DNA from: JAGQPD01 sp020426865
GTDB taxonomy: Bacteria > Planctomycetota > Planctomycetia > Pirellulales > Pirellulaceae
DNA: 64,000 bases
Direction: 5' to 3'
Assembly (NCBI GenBank): GCA_041399065.1
Contig: JAWKTN010000003.1
Coordinates: 930,001 to 994,000 of the forward strand
Shown one piece after another: positions 49,001 through 56,530 of the stretch; the stretch's first letter is position 1; every line of letters begins with the position of its first letter. The notes beneath the pieces were generated by a model, which saw only the letters and a list, made by a program, of their open reading frames with translations, did not search any database and was not told the DNA's origin. The translations under genes and the position numbers were made by a program.

Positions 49001-52000
49001 AGGTGACGCGGGGAGCTACTCGTATAGCTTAAACGCAGCCTCTTTCTCACGAACGGGCACAAGTACGTTTACGTTTGTTGTGGAATCGGTTCAGTTGTTG
49101 ACTGGTGCCGGCGCAGCGGACGTTGACATTGTCTCGACGCTTGGTTCACAAAACGTCACGGTCACTACTCAGGACGCGGCCGATGACATTGACGTGACCA
49201 CGACCGGGGCGGACAGCAACGTGGTGATCAACACGGCCGGTGGGGTCGACGACGTGGCGATCGCAACAACGGGCATCGACGGTGGCGATAGCAACAGCTT
49301 TGGCAGCTTTGTGCAGGTCAATGCGGGCGACGACGGCGATACGCTGACGCTTCAAGGCAGTGGTGCAGGAAGCCGTGTGGAATTCAACGGCGAGTCCGGC
49401 ACGGACACGATCGCCGTTTGGGCGACGGCCACCGGCAGCGTGACCAATGTGACAGGAGGGGCGAACACCGATACGGTGAACCTTGGACAGGCAGGTTCCT
49501 TGGACGGCCTGCTGGGAAGCATCTACGTAGAAGGAAACGGACACGATACCGGTACCGTCAGCCTGACGATCAAGACCGATACGAACACGCTCGACACCGG
49601 CGATATACTCAATCTGAACGACCAATCGGATGCAGACGGCAATACCTACTCGTTGGATGCCACGACGTTCTCTCGCAGCGGCACAGGCACGGTAACGTAT
49701 GGCTCGATCGAGTCGCTTAATCTAAATACCTCCCTGGGCATCGCGGATGTGAACGTCGACAATACTGCCGCTGCTGTGAATACGACGATCAACACTCAGG
49801 GCGCGGCCGATGACATTGACGTGACCACGACCGGGGCGGACGGCAACGTGGTGATCAACACGGCCGGCGGGGTCGACGACGTGGCGATCGCGACAACGGG
49901 CATCGACGGTGGCGATAGCAACAGCTTTGGCAGCTTTGTGCAAGTCAATGCGGGCGACGACGGTGATACGCTAACGCTTCAAGGCAGTGGTGCAGGAAGC
50001 CGTGTGGAACTCAACGGCCAGTCCGGCACGGACACGATCGCCGTCTGGGCGACGGCCACCGGCAGCCTGACCAATGTGACGGGTGGGGCGAACACCGATA
50101 CGGTGACCATCGGTCAAGCCGGTACGCTGAACAATTTGCTTGGTGATGTTTGTGTGGAAGGCGACGCGCATGATGCGGGTACGGTAGGTCTGACGATCAA
50201 GGGGGCCACCAATACGTTGGATACCGGGGATATTCTGAACCTGGAAGACGAGGCAGACGCCGGCAGTCATACTTACACGCTGGGTGCCACGACGTTCTCT
50301 CGCAGCGGCACAGGTACAGTGACGTATGGTTCGATCGAGACGTTGAATCTCGACACGTCGATCGGCGCCGCGGACGTGGACGTAGTGAGTACGGCCGCGG
50401 CGGTCAACACGAACATCTCGACACAAGAGGCCGCGGACGACGTCGATATCTCCAGCACGGGTGACGATAGCAATGTGACGGTGGACACGGCCGGTGGTGC
50501 GGACGACGTGACGATCGTGTCGACCGGTGTTGACGCCGGCGATAGTAACTCGCTGGGCAGTTTCCTGCGAGTCACGGCGGGCAACGACGCTGATACGTTA
50601 GCGTTGCAGGGCAATGGCGTGGGCAGTCGCGTGGAGCAAAACGGTCAGTCGGGTACGGACACGCTCACCGTTGCGTCAACGGCCAGTACGAGCGTTACGA
50701 ATCTGTTGGGTGGTACCAACACCGACCAGTTCCTGTTGGGCTCCACGGGCAGCCTGGGTGGCCTGCAGGGCAACACGTTTGTGGAGGGGAATGGCCACGA
50801 CGCGGGCACCACGGACCTGACGATCAAGGGCGATACGAATTCGCTCCCGTCTGGAGACGTGCTGACATTGTTCGATCAGGCCGACGCAGGAAGCCACACG
50901 TACACGCTCAATGCCACCACGTTCACACGGACCGGTACGGCGACGGTGACGTACGCGACAATCGAAACGCTGAACCTGAACACGTCGACCGGTGCGGCAG
51001 ATGTGGATGTGGTGAACACCGCCGCGCAGGACAACGTCACCATCACCACGCAAGATGCGGCCGATGACATCGACGTGACGACTACGGGCAGTGACAGCAC
51101 CCTGGTGATCAACACGGCCGGTGGTGCCGATGATGTGACGATCGCCATGACGGGTGCCGACGGAGGCGACAGCAACAGTTTGGGCAGTTTTGTGCAGGTC
51201 AATGCCGGAGGCGATGCCGACACGCTGACGCTGCAAGGCACTGCTGCTGACAGCCGCGTAGAACTGAATGGCCAGGCGGGAACCGATGCTATCGCGATCT
51301 GGACGACCGCTGCAGGCAGCGTGACGAACGTGTCCGGCGGTGCCAATACCGATACCGTGAACCTGGGTCAGGCCGGCTCGTTAGGCGGGTTGCTGGGGGA
51401 CATCTGTGTGGAAGGCGATACCCACGACGCCGGCACCGTCGGCCTGACAATCAAAGGCGTGACCAACTCGTTGGACTCGGGCGACATTTTGAACCTGAAC
51501 GACCAAGCCGACGCGGGAAGCCATACCTATATGCTGGATGCCACGGCGTTCTCTCGCAGCGGCACAGGTACGGTGACGTTCGGCACGGTGGAGACGCTGA
51601 ATCTGAGTACTTCGATCGGCGCCGCGGACGTGGATGTGTTGACAACGGCGGCGTCCGTCAACACGAACATTACGACGCAAAGCGCGGCCGACGACGTGGA
51701 TCTTACCACCACCGGTGCAAGCAGTAATTTGGTACTGAGCACATCGGGGGACATCGATGCGATCGACATCGCGGACACGGGCACCGGCAGCTTTGTGCGG
51801 GCATCGGGTGGCGACCAGAACGACGGCTTTACGATCACCAACAGCGGCGATTTCAGTCGCCTGGAAGTGGCGGGCCAACTAGGAGACGACACGGTCTTCG
51901 TGCAGTTGGGTTCGGGACGAACCCGTTTAATCAATGTCGTGGAACTGTCAGGCGAAGGGAATGATGCGTTAACGGCCAACGGCACGGCATTGTCGGATGT

Positions 52001-54428
52001 AATCGACGTCAACGACGCGATGGCCGATGCCGTGACGATGGCCAACGAAACGATCATGTATCCAGACGCACTGGAATCGTTGTTGGTGGATGGCCAAAAC
52101 GGAGCGGATACGTTTGCGGTGCGTCCGGATGTGACGACAGTCGTCACGGTACAGGGACGGAGTCCGTCGGCGGTTCCCGGTGACATCCTGGATATGAATC
52201 TGATTGGCTCGAACGGCGCGACCTTCACGCCCGGTCCAGGCCCGCGAGATGGGCAGTTTGCCTTTAGCAATCGCGCGAACGTGGTGTATCGGAACATCGA
52301 AGAGCTACAGAACGTGGCGATTCTGGAGTTTTCGGCGGCGTTGTATGCGGAACTGGAAGGCGATACGCCGCACACGCGGAGCGATGTGACGGTGGTTCGC
52401 AGTGGCGACGTGACGATTCCGGTGACGGTGGATGTGGACATGTCGGACAACACGGCGTTCCATGGCCAGGATTATCTGCAGAACGATGCGTCGTTGTCGT
52501 TTGGCTCGGGAGTGACGAGCATCCCGGTTCCGTTTACGATTCTGGGTGACCAAGTGGTGGAGCTCGACGAATATCTGAACCTGGCGTTGCAGAATGCGGG
52601 CGTCAGCGTGGCGTTAGGTCCGTTGGCGACCGGCGTACAAGCGAAGATCGTCAACGACGAATCGGCGACGATCACGATCAGTGATGTGTCGTTGCTGGAA
52701 GGAGACAGTCCAGACACGACGACCTTCGCGTTCGACGTGACGCTCGACCATGCGGTGGACGTGGGCGTCAATGTCGTGGCGTTGACCAACAACGGCACGG
52801 CAACGGCCGGTGTGGACTACCATGGCTTGACGAGTTTCCCATTGATCTTCAGCGGCACGGCGGCTGGTGAGACGGAAACGGTGTCCGTGACCGTGATTGG
52901 GGACTTGGCCGCCGAGGCGAACGAGACGTTCTTCGTACAGTTGACGAATCTGGGTGCCGGTGGGCGCGCGGTGAGTTTTGCGAAGTCGACGGGCACGGGG
53001 ACGATTATCGACGATGACACGGCCGGCTTGGTTCAGCATCGCTTTGATTTCGGTACCGGTAGTTCCCCAGTAGCCAGCGGCTACACGCAGGTGACGGCGT
53101 TGACGGCATATCCGTCGGCGGGCGGTGCTGGATGGTCAACGGGCACGATCAGCCAGCGAGATCGGCTGGCCCCCAATGCACTGGATCAGGACTTCAATTT
53201 CACCAGCGACGGCACTTTCCAGGTCGATCTACCGAATGGGGTCTACGATGTGTCGTTGACACTGGGGGATCAGTTGTTTGGTCACGATCAGCAAGGGGTT
53301 TTCTTGGAAGGGACGCAAGTGGCGACGGTCACGACTGGAGCGGGCCAGTTCCAGACGGTGTCGTCGGTGGTGACCGTCAGTGACGGGGTGTTGCATGTGC
53401 GGATCGCGGATCTGGGCGGCCCCGATGCATTTGCCGCCATCACGCAGTTGGAGATAGTAACGCATCAGTTAGCGCCACTGGTAGCCTTGGACTTTGGTAC
53501 GGCCACCTCTCCGGTGGCGGCCGGGCATTCGCGGGTGACGGCTGGGAGTTTGTACACGCCGGGCGGGATGGGTTGGCAAGCGGGCAGCGTGCAGGGTCGC
53601 GACCGAGGGGCGCCCACCGACGGGGACCGCGATTTCAACTTCACTCCCGACGCGGTATTCAAGATCGACGTGGCCAACGGTACGTATCAAGTGAGTGTCA
53701 CGTTGGGCGATAACGCGTTTGCTCACGATCAACAGTCCGTTTCCGTGGAGGGGACGGCGCTGGGTGTGGTGAACACGGCGGCTGGTGCGTTCCAGACACT
53801 GACGTCGTTGGTAACGGTCACCGATGGAGTGTTGGACCTGCACCTGCGCGACTTGGGAGGTGTGGACGGCAACGCCACGATCACGCGTCTGGAATTAACG
53901 CCTACGACCCCCCCGACGACTCCGTTGTACGCATTTGACTTTGGCACGTTGACATCTCCGCTGGAGACGAACTACACCCGCGTCGATCCGCTGACGACAT
54001 ACCTGGGCGGCTACGGGATTAGCAGTGGGGCGGTCAGTGCCCGTGATCGCGGCGTGGGCAGTTCCGTATTGCGTGACTTCCTGTTCGGCAATGACTTCAC
54101 GTTCCAAGTTGATTTGGCCAACGGGCTGTATGACATTTCGATCGACGTAGGAGATGCGTCGTACGGGCACGATTTTGACGTGCTGCTCGAAGGGACGCTG
54201 GTCGACAGTCTGGTGGTTGTCGGGGGAACGCCGCAAACCCGGACGTATTCGGGCGTGAACATCACCGACGGCAAACTGGATCTGCGGCTGGTGGACTCAG
54301 GCATCAGTGGCGACCACAACGCGATCCTCAACGGACTGAGAATCACCCCCGTGGCCGGCCCCGACAGCCGCACGATCCAGCCCGACGCCGTCGATGAGGC
54401 GCTCGGTTCATTGTGGGAGGATCAATAA
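43023..54428 (+). CDS. Giant LEPR-type surface protein with adhesin-like repeats, Calx-beta and galactose-binding-like domains
   Basis: A 3,801-residue protein; ATG 43023 follows AAGGA by ten bases (a TTG at 42960 is a longer alternative). It opens with a basic stretch and the LEPR-type motif ALESRRLLTT (about 32-41). Next come an autotransporter-type beta-strand region (DGGGADNNWSTAANWVGDAIP, then GDNTYTGQT), one cadherin-like/Ig domain (PVATPQTLSTNEDTSLAITL, residues ~510-600) and two cadherin-like repeats (to ~796). A long hemagglutinin-like beta-helical stretch follows (~800-1960), then five 209-residue repeats (~1970-2945). Two Calx-beta domains (~3097-3330) precede three galactose-binding-like domains of ~140 residues (each FDFGT.tSP....YtrV ... 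FQVDLPNGVYDVSLTLGD). The end is ITPVAGPDSRTIQPDAVDEALGSLW. Probably a matrix or adhesion protein; the calcium- and sugar-binding domains suggest binding to the EPS. Confidence 0.9.
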   Translation: MSHARQCHFGRRANRKRIKETRWRLRGQAHEALESRRLLTTVTWDGGGADNNWSTAANWVGDAIPAAGDQLVFPNAAAQKSNYNDFLAGTSFGSILFDGGGYTISGNSIVLMGNVTSSANSNAFDIAVQLGQDGGFTSTSGTFTVDGAIDTNGLQLTLDAISQLAVAGKISGAGSTRVSGSGDVVLSGDNTYTGQTFVSGNLVVQHDHALGAGTNVLTDGTVVTNSNARVRLDGGVNVANELIKSTSSDLFLQSTGSGKSNEWGGDIESYYSVYLGASSNNRLEIGGDVEPGFVSPTGSSYGVYTDYNSSFSHQTGTVAFLDTSTFSRVNRLYVYSSRAGMEVNNDSETQLAPDVNPNSGGLSGTGRLSWSNSSDVAIILGGTVDPGPRSGIGVLTTESIRFEPNGSIQPTFAVQLNGADPALGEHDQLKVEGTVELSGNLNVTLATGYTPGVGDSFTIIDNDGTDAIVGTFAGLPEGGLVNFGGNIFEITYVGGDGNDVVLTTNAINNFPVATPQTLSTNEDTSLAITLVGTDVEGDPLTYTIDQNPANGTLTGAGANRTYHPTSNFNGSDSFIFRVTDTKGGFGTATVSISVLPQQDPPTSIALSPTSIAENSATGTPIGTFSTVDPDTGDTFTYTLVSGTGDTDNGLFTIDIDQLKLGFVPNYETKSSYSIRAQSKDASGAMVSSAFTISISDVNEAPTDISISSSDVDHDVPAGTVVGVLSTLDPDSGDTHTYDFATGTGDDDNSAFSIVSNELLINNPPDFYTQNSYTVRLKSTDQGSLETEKVYAISVNSPGTVGSLIDGSGNLVISDNDAVGIDNRITLSTDGTDLVITLGIDLFASFPAGATLSSDATTLTVPLTLISGSIIIEGNGGADTLSIDFSSGDFPLPIAFVGGAPSTPPGDSLVLTGGVFEEATYDFADATSGAIYLSNNATITYTELEPISSSITATNVTLNYGTSSETIVVSDAGGSQTSVVSTAGEATVFNNPTGTLTINTGSGDDIVNVVSLASSFPANLIVDGQADTDAVHINASVSLNNKGFSVTSDTIDIGNPVSTGNGNVSLTGGHVSVTGAVTAVGSGGLTVLADTVNIAAAISLADGGVTINATDDISISTGGSITTTGWGNVVLMADSDSSGGGSGGALAMAAGTTIDGGTGNVTLSADESVTLASVTTSSIASVNSASGAILDGDDANPEVTAAALEINAANGIGNLNGLEISVSNVAASNQVAGNIELNNHVGGLLKVGAVNTTTGIVNNAPGGSVSVVNQSPIEVAADISSVSAIVLIASDSGVAGDDLTINSGVTVQSIASNVTIHGGDNVALLGTAVIDAAGDVALVANAGAADALGAILADDGSVIKAGSDATVTMTAEGNVSLASVQASGNSLLRVFSNGGAILDGGDSDVDAAVGQVRLVASSGIGSGNSLELAADRLAAQNLTSGHINLTNSVGGLLTIDTVDSLSGITNTAVGGTVHVTNASPLTIAADVTVVGDITLIAGDSSAAGGVDNVMVSAGVNVQSTAGNVAYQAGDDVSLAATSITNAALGITITVDAPGSDPDAGPNDIGSIVTLSDAGNLVSTTGAVITGGDDADVFNIIPQINSTVSVNGGDPTSAPGDTLNLDASSLTALLTLVPNVAGFAGTLSASGVASVTATNIETWSPTNATVDVLVDHSGDMGNDATADTTTVSRDATDLLVVVDDGTNSPSIQVTLAGVRSLEVHGSTDDDTLVVQETASGLIGFGGSAPGGHTNDAFTDSGWLPNTVSVHFEGDGVGGSNDELVLQMTTFHNVAYFSDTEAANSGVVVVEGAFALSFDGLEPLTIVGAGGGLLVDATSTPTTSTLTLSDAGTPTDGVNVITGDGGFEATTFSGFNGLTIRGGDGAEVITVASVDAADPDGAGAGAALAFLFVTGENTTATDSGADTINIQHLPATVSASIGGGGGSDVFNVGSAGNSLSTILGPLSIVGHAHDAGDTSLTIHGDTNSQPTGDMLNLLDQGDAGSYSYSLNAASFSRTGTSTFTFVVESVQLLTGAGAADVDIVSTLGSQNVTVTTQDAADDIDVTTTGADSNVVINTAGGVDDVAIATTGIDGGDSNSFGSFVQVNAGDDGDTLTLQGSGAGSRVEFNGESGTDTIAVWATATGSVTNVTGGANTDTVNLGQAGSLDGLLGSIYVEGNGHDTGTVSLTIKTDTNTLDTGDILNLNDQSDADGNTYSLDATTFSRSGTGTVTYGSIESLNLNTSLGIADVNVDNTAAAVNTTINTQGAADDIDVTTTGADGNVVINTAGGVDDVAIATTGIDGGDSNSFGSFVQVNAGDDGDTLTLQGSGAGSRVELNGQSGTDTIAVWATATGSLTNVTGGANTDTVTIGQAGTLNNLLGDVCVEGDAHDAGTVGLTIKGATNTLDTGDILNLEDEADAGSHTYTLGATTFSRSGTGTVTYGSIETLNLDTSIGAADVDVVSTAAAVNTNISTQEAADDVDISSTGDDSNVTVDTAGGADDVTIVSTGVDAGDSNSLGSFLRVTAGNDADTLALQGNGVGSRVEQNGQSGTDTLTVASTASTSVTNLLGGTNTDQFLLGSTGSLGGLQGNTFVEGNGHDAGTTDLTIKGDTNSLPSGDVLTLFDQADAGSHTYTLNATTFTRTGTATVTYATIETLNLNTSTGAADVDVVNTAAQDNVTITTQDAADDIDVTTTGSDSTLVINTAGGADDVTIAMTGADGGDSNSLGSFVQVNAGGDADTLTLQGTAADSRVELNGQAGTDAIAIWTTAAGSVTNVSGGANTDTVNLGQAGSLGGLLGDICVEGDTHDAGTVGLTIKGVTNSLDSGDILNLNDQADAGSHTYMLDATAFSRSGTGTVTFGTVETLNLSTSIGAADVDVLTTAASVNTNITTQSAADDVDLTTTGASSNLVLSTSGDIDAIDIADTGTGSFVRASGGDQNDGFTITNSGDFSRLEVAGQLGDDTVFVQLGSGRTRLINVVELSGEGNDALTANGTALSDVIDVNDAMADAVTMANETIMYPDALESLLVDGQNGADTFAVRPDVTTVVTVQGRSPSAVPGDILDMNLIGSNGATFTPGPGPRDGQFAFSNRANVVYRNIEELQNVAILEFSAALYAELEGDTPHTRSDVTVVRSGDVTIPVTVDVDMSDNTAFHGQDYLQNDASLSFGSGVTSIPVPFTILGDQVVELDEYLNLALQNAGVSVALGPLATGVQAKIVNDESATITISDVSLLEGDSPDTTTFAFDVTLDHAVDVGVNVVALTNNGTATAGVDYHGLTSFPLIFSGTAAGETETVSVTVIGDLAAEANETFFVQLTNLGAGGRAVSFAKSTGTGTIIDDDTAGLVQHRFDFGTGSSPVASGYTQVTALTAYPSAGGAGWSTGTISQRDRLAPNALDQDFNFTSDGTFQVDLPNGVYDVSLTLGDQLFGHDQQGVFLEGTQVATVTTGAGQFQTVSSVVTVSDGVLHVRIADLGGPDAFAAITQLEIVTHQLAPLVALDFGTATSPVAAGHSRVTAGSLYTPGGMGWQAGSVQGRDRGAPTDGDRDFNFTPDAVFKIDVANGTYQVSVTLGDNAFAHDQQSVSVEGTALGVVNTAAGAFQTLTSLVTVTDGVLDLHLRDLGGVDGNATITRLELTPTTPPTTPLYAFDFGTLTSPLETNYTRVDPLTTYLGGYGISSGAVSARDRGVGSSVLRDFLFGNDFTFQVDLANGLYDISIDVGDASYGHDFDVLLEGTLVDSLVVVGGTPQTRTYSGVNITDGKLDLRLVDSGISGDHNAILNGLRITPVAGPDSRTIQPDAVDEALGSLWEDQ
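48939..51860 (+). repeat. Coding tandem repeat, 627 bp (209 residues), five units
   Basis: Equivalent sites recur at exactly 627 bp: the codon before AADDxD at 49173, 49800, 50427, 51054 and 51681; the LTIK codon at 49563, 50190, 50817 and 51444 (first unit 624 bp earlier at 48939). Unit motifs are QDAADDIDVTTTGADSNVVI, NTAGGVDDVAIATTG, DGGDSNSFGSFVQVNAGDDG and VTGGANTDTVNLGQAGSL. The first two units are almost identical in DNA over long stretches (49173-49330 versus 49800-49957), pointing to recent duplication. The fifth is incomplete. Confidence 0.93.
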
Positions 54429-54668
54429 TACTTGTTCCCGGGATCTAGCGGAACGGCGCAAGCCGTCCGGTGCTGTAGAGCCGGAGGGCTTGCGCGTTGC
54501 TGTAAAACCGGAGGGCTTTCGCCCTACCGCTACTAGCGAGTGTTCGTCAAGCTTGGATGACGGCGAGCGAAAGTGTCGCTTGTTTACCAGCGCGTACACT
54601 AACTTTGGCTTTAGCGGTCTGGTAAGATGCGCGTGATTCTGTGCTCAATTCAACAGGGAGAGAACCAC

Positions 54669-55562
54669 GTGGAAGTGATGCTAATTCGTACGACAATGCT
54701 TGTATTGCTGCTGTTTAGTGTCGCCAACCATGCGAGTGGGCAATTCGTACCTGGTCCGCGGATTAGCGATTCGATTGTTCAGCATCGGTCGCAAACGGCA
54801 CAGGAACCAGAGCCAACGATTACCGGTGATGGGCGTTCGCTGACGGGGCCGGGACTATTTGACGAAACGATAACGGTAGCCGGTGCGACGTCGATGCAAT
54901 ACTCGTTGCCGGACAATTCCGGTGCGGAGTTTACGTTGACGGCGACTGGTGAGCTTGCCGATACCGAATTGGGGGCGAATCTTGCGGACTCATCGTTTTT
55001 GATCTCATTTCTATTGCGTGACACATCGGTGGTGGACATTAGTGGCACGTCGATGTTGGAAGAGATGGGCGGATCGAGTCTGGCATCGGGTCTGCTCACG
55101 CTTTCTTCGTCGACAACCTTGTTTCAACACGACGTCCAAATGGACGAAGGGCCATTTGAGTACTCTGCGACGCTTGAGCCCGGCCAGTATAATCTGGAGG
55201 TGGCGGTATTTGCGTCCGGTAGTTTTACCCAAACTTCGATGGTGCAGATTGCGGGTGTGTTGACGGCCACGGGTACCGGGCTGATGGGCGACTACAATGG
55301 AAATGGCACGGTCGACGCGGCTGATTACACGGTTTGGAAAGACACTTTTGGGTCGACGACCGAGTTGGCAGCCGATGGTAATGGCAACCAGCAAGTGGAC
55401 GCCGCGGACTACACGGTTTGGAAAGACCATTTTGGCGAAATGTCGCCGCAGTTTGCTTTGGTACCCGAACCTGGTTGCGGGCAGGCGTTATTGTTGTCGT
55501 TGTTGGCGCTGGTTGAATCGCGTCTTCGTCTTGTCCAGCGGCGATCCTCGCTATTTCGATGA
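54669..55562 (+). CDS. Dockerin-type PEP-CTERM protein, paralogue of the 40736 product
   Basis: A 297-residue secreted protein if translated from the GTG at 54669, which has AGGGAGAG about 7 bases upstream; the ATG at 54678 is an alternative, and the frame is open from 54627. The signal is TTMLVLLLFSVANHASG. The beta-rich middle follows the layout of the 40736 product (AEFTLTATGELADTELG, EYSATLEPGQYNLEVAVFASGSF). Two dockerin-like loops (DYNGNGTVDAADYTVWKDTF and DGNGNQQVDAADYTVWKDHF) precede a tail VPEPGCGQALLLSLLALVESRLR of PEP-CTERM type. It lies between the two giant genes and about 240 bp past the first. Confidence 0.87.
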   Translation: MEVMLIRTTMLVLLLFSVANHASGQFVPGPRISDSIVQHRSQTAQEPEPTITGDGRSLTGPGLFDETITVAGATSMQYSLPDNSGAEFTLTATGELADTELGANLADSSFLISFLLRDTSVVDISGTSMLEEMGGSSLASGLLTLSSSTTLFQHDVQMDEGPFEYSATLEPGQYNLEVAVFASGSFTQTSMVQIAGVLTATGTGLMGDYNGNGTVDAADYTVWKDTFGSTTELAADGNGNQQVDAADYTVWKDHFGEMSPQFALVPEPGCGQALLLSLLALVESRLRLVQRRSSLFR

Positions 55563-56530
55563 AATGATCGCGCTGATTCATGGGGGTGGCGTTTCAACTG
55601 CGGATTTGCTCGCTACAAACGTGAGGAATTGCGAATTCCACCACAACTTACCCACACCGTTGGCAAAGTAAATCACGGAACGGCGTGTGGTTTCTCAACG
55701 CAGGGACGCAACGAGCACAGAGTTCAAGCAGTCTTGACGGAAATCTGCGTCTGCGTTGAAAGAAATCCCGTGGAAAGTGGCATTGTTACGTCACCGCATC
55801 CCTGCGTACTGTATCCCTCCGTACTGTGCGATCGATTGAGAACAGTGCTGCGCTCGGCGGGAATCATGACGGTACGGGTTCCAGCCGACCCGCTGATTAT
55901 TATGAGCATGCTCATATACGATCGAGTCAAGGACCAATGTGTGAGCGATCGCGCCACGCGAACATGAACAGAACGGCTAGAATGATGAAATCCCCGCGAG
56001 TTACGGATCGTGCGTGTTCTGACGGCGACGTCACCTGGTCGCAAGTGTGTGATCTCAACATGACGACGATTTTAATTGCTGCCTGAGCTACACAGCTTGA
56101 GCCTCTGAAAGCATGGCGCGGGTGCGAATGCGACGGAAACCGCGCACGAGACCCGTATTTTGTTTTTAGTTTCATTTTTTTCTTGCGCCACTGGCTTTTT
56201 TTCAACGATGTCGGCGATTCAAGGGATTGTCACGCCGTCGTCGACGTGTGTCGCGAGTGGTGGAATCGCTTTCAGTGGGTCGATCCTTCGGGTGGGTGCG
56301 AAGCGTCTTAATGTCATCACCGTAGCGATGCTGAATCGTGACAGGGGGTTGAAGATTCATAGGAATTCGCCCTTCCCCCTCAAGTGGGTGGTTGCTTTTG
56401 GGGCACTGACCCATTAACGTACATGCCGACAGAGAACGGTTGCTAGCAGGCGCGGGGCGGTTTGCTGCGACAAAGGTGTGGCACGTTAATGAGGGTCTTC
56501 AAGTCACTAACCCAAAAAAAGGGGTCTGGG
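55563..56530. other. Long intergenic region between PEP-CTERM and subtilase genes
   Basis: Nearly 970 bp with no supported gene; frames of 80-110 codons on both strands lack ribosome sites and recognisable products. Apart from the solitary CGCAGAG-type inverted repeat at 55694-55760, nothing distinctive was seen. The segment just before the next gene has GGGGTCTGGG, which may serve as its ribosome site. Confidence 0.4.
55694..55760. repeat. Solitary diverged relative of the 3.8-8.7 kb array unit
   Basis: TCAACGCAGGGACGCAACGA on one side and GAAATCTGCGTCTGCGTTGA on the other can pair with a two-base bulge. Both arms resemble the array (AACCGCAGAGA arm, GAAATCTCCGCG arm). A single copy here suggests the unit is one of a dispersed family, with the large array being a local expansion. 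Similarity is partial. Confidence 0.45.

Noticed and set aside
56160..56417. An 85-codon plus frame and a 70-codon minus frame
   Set aside because: Neither shows a ribosome site nor similarity to a known family.
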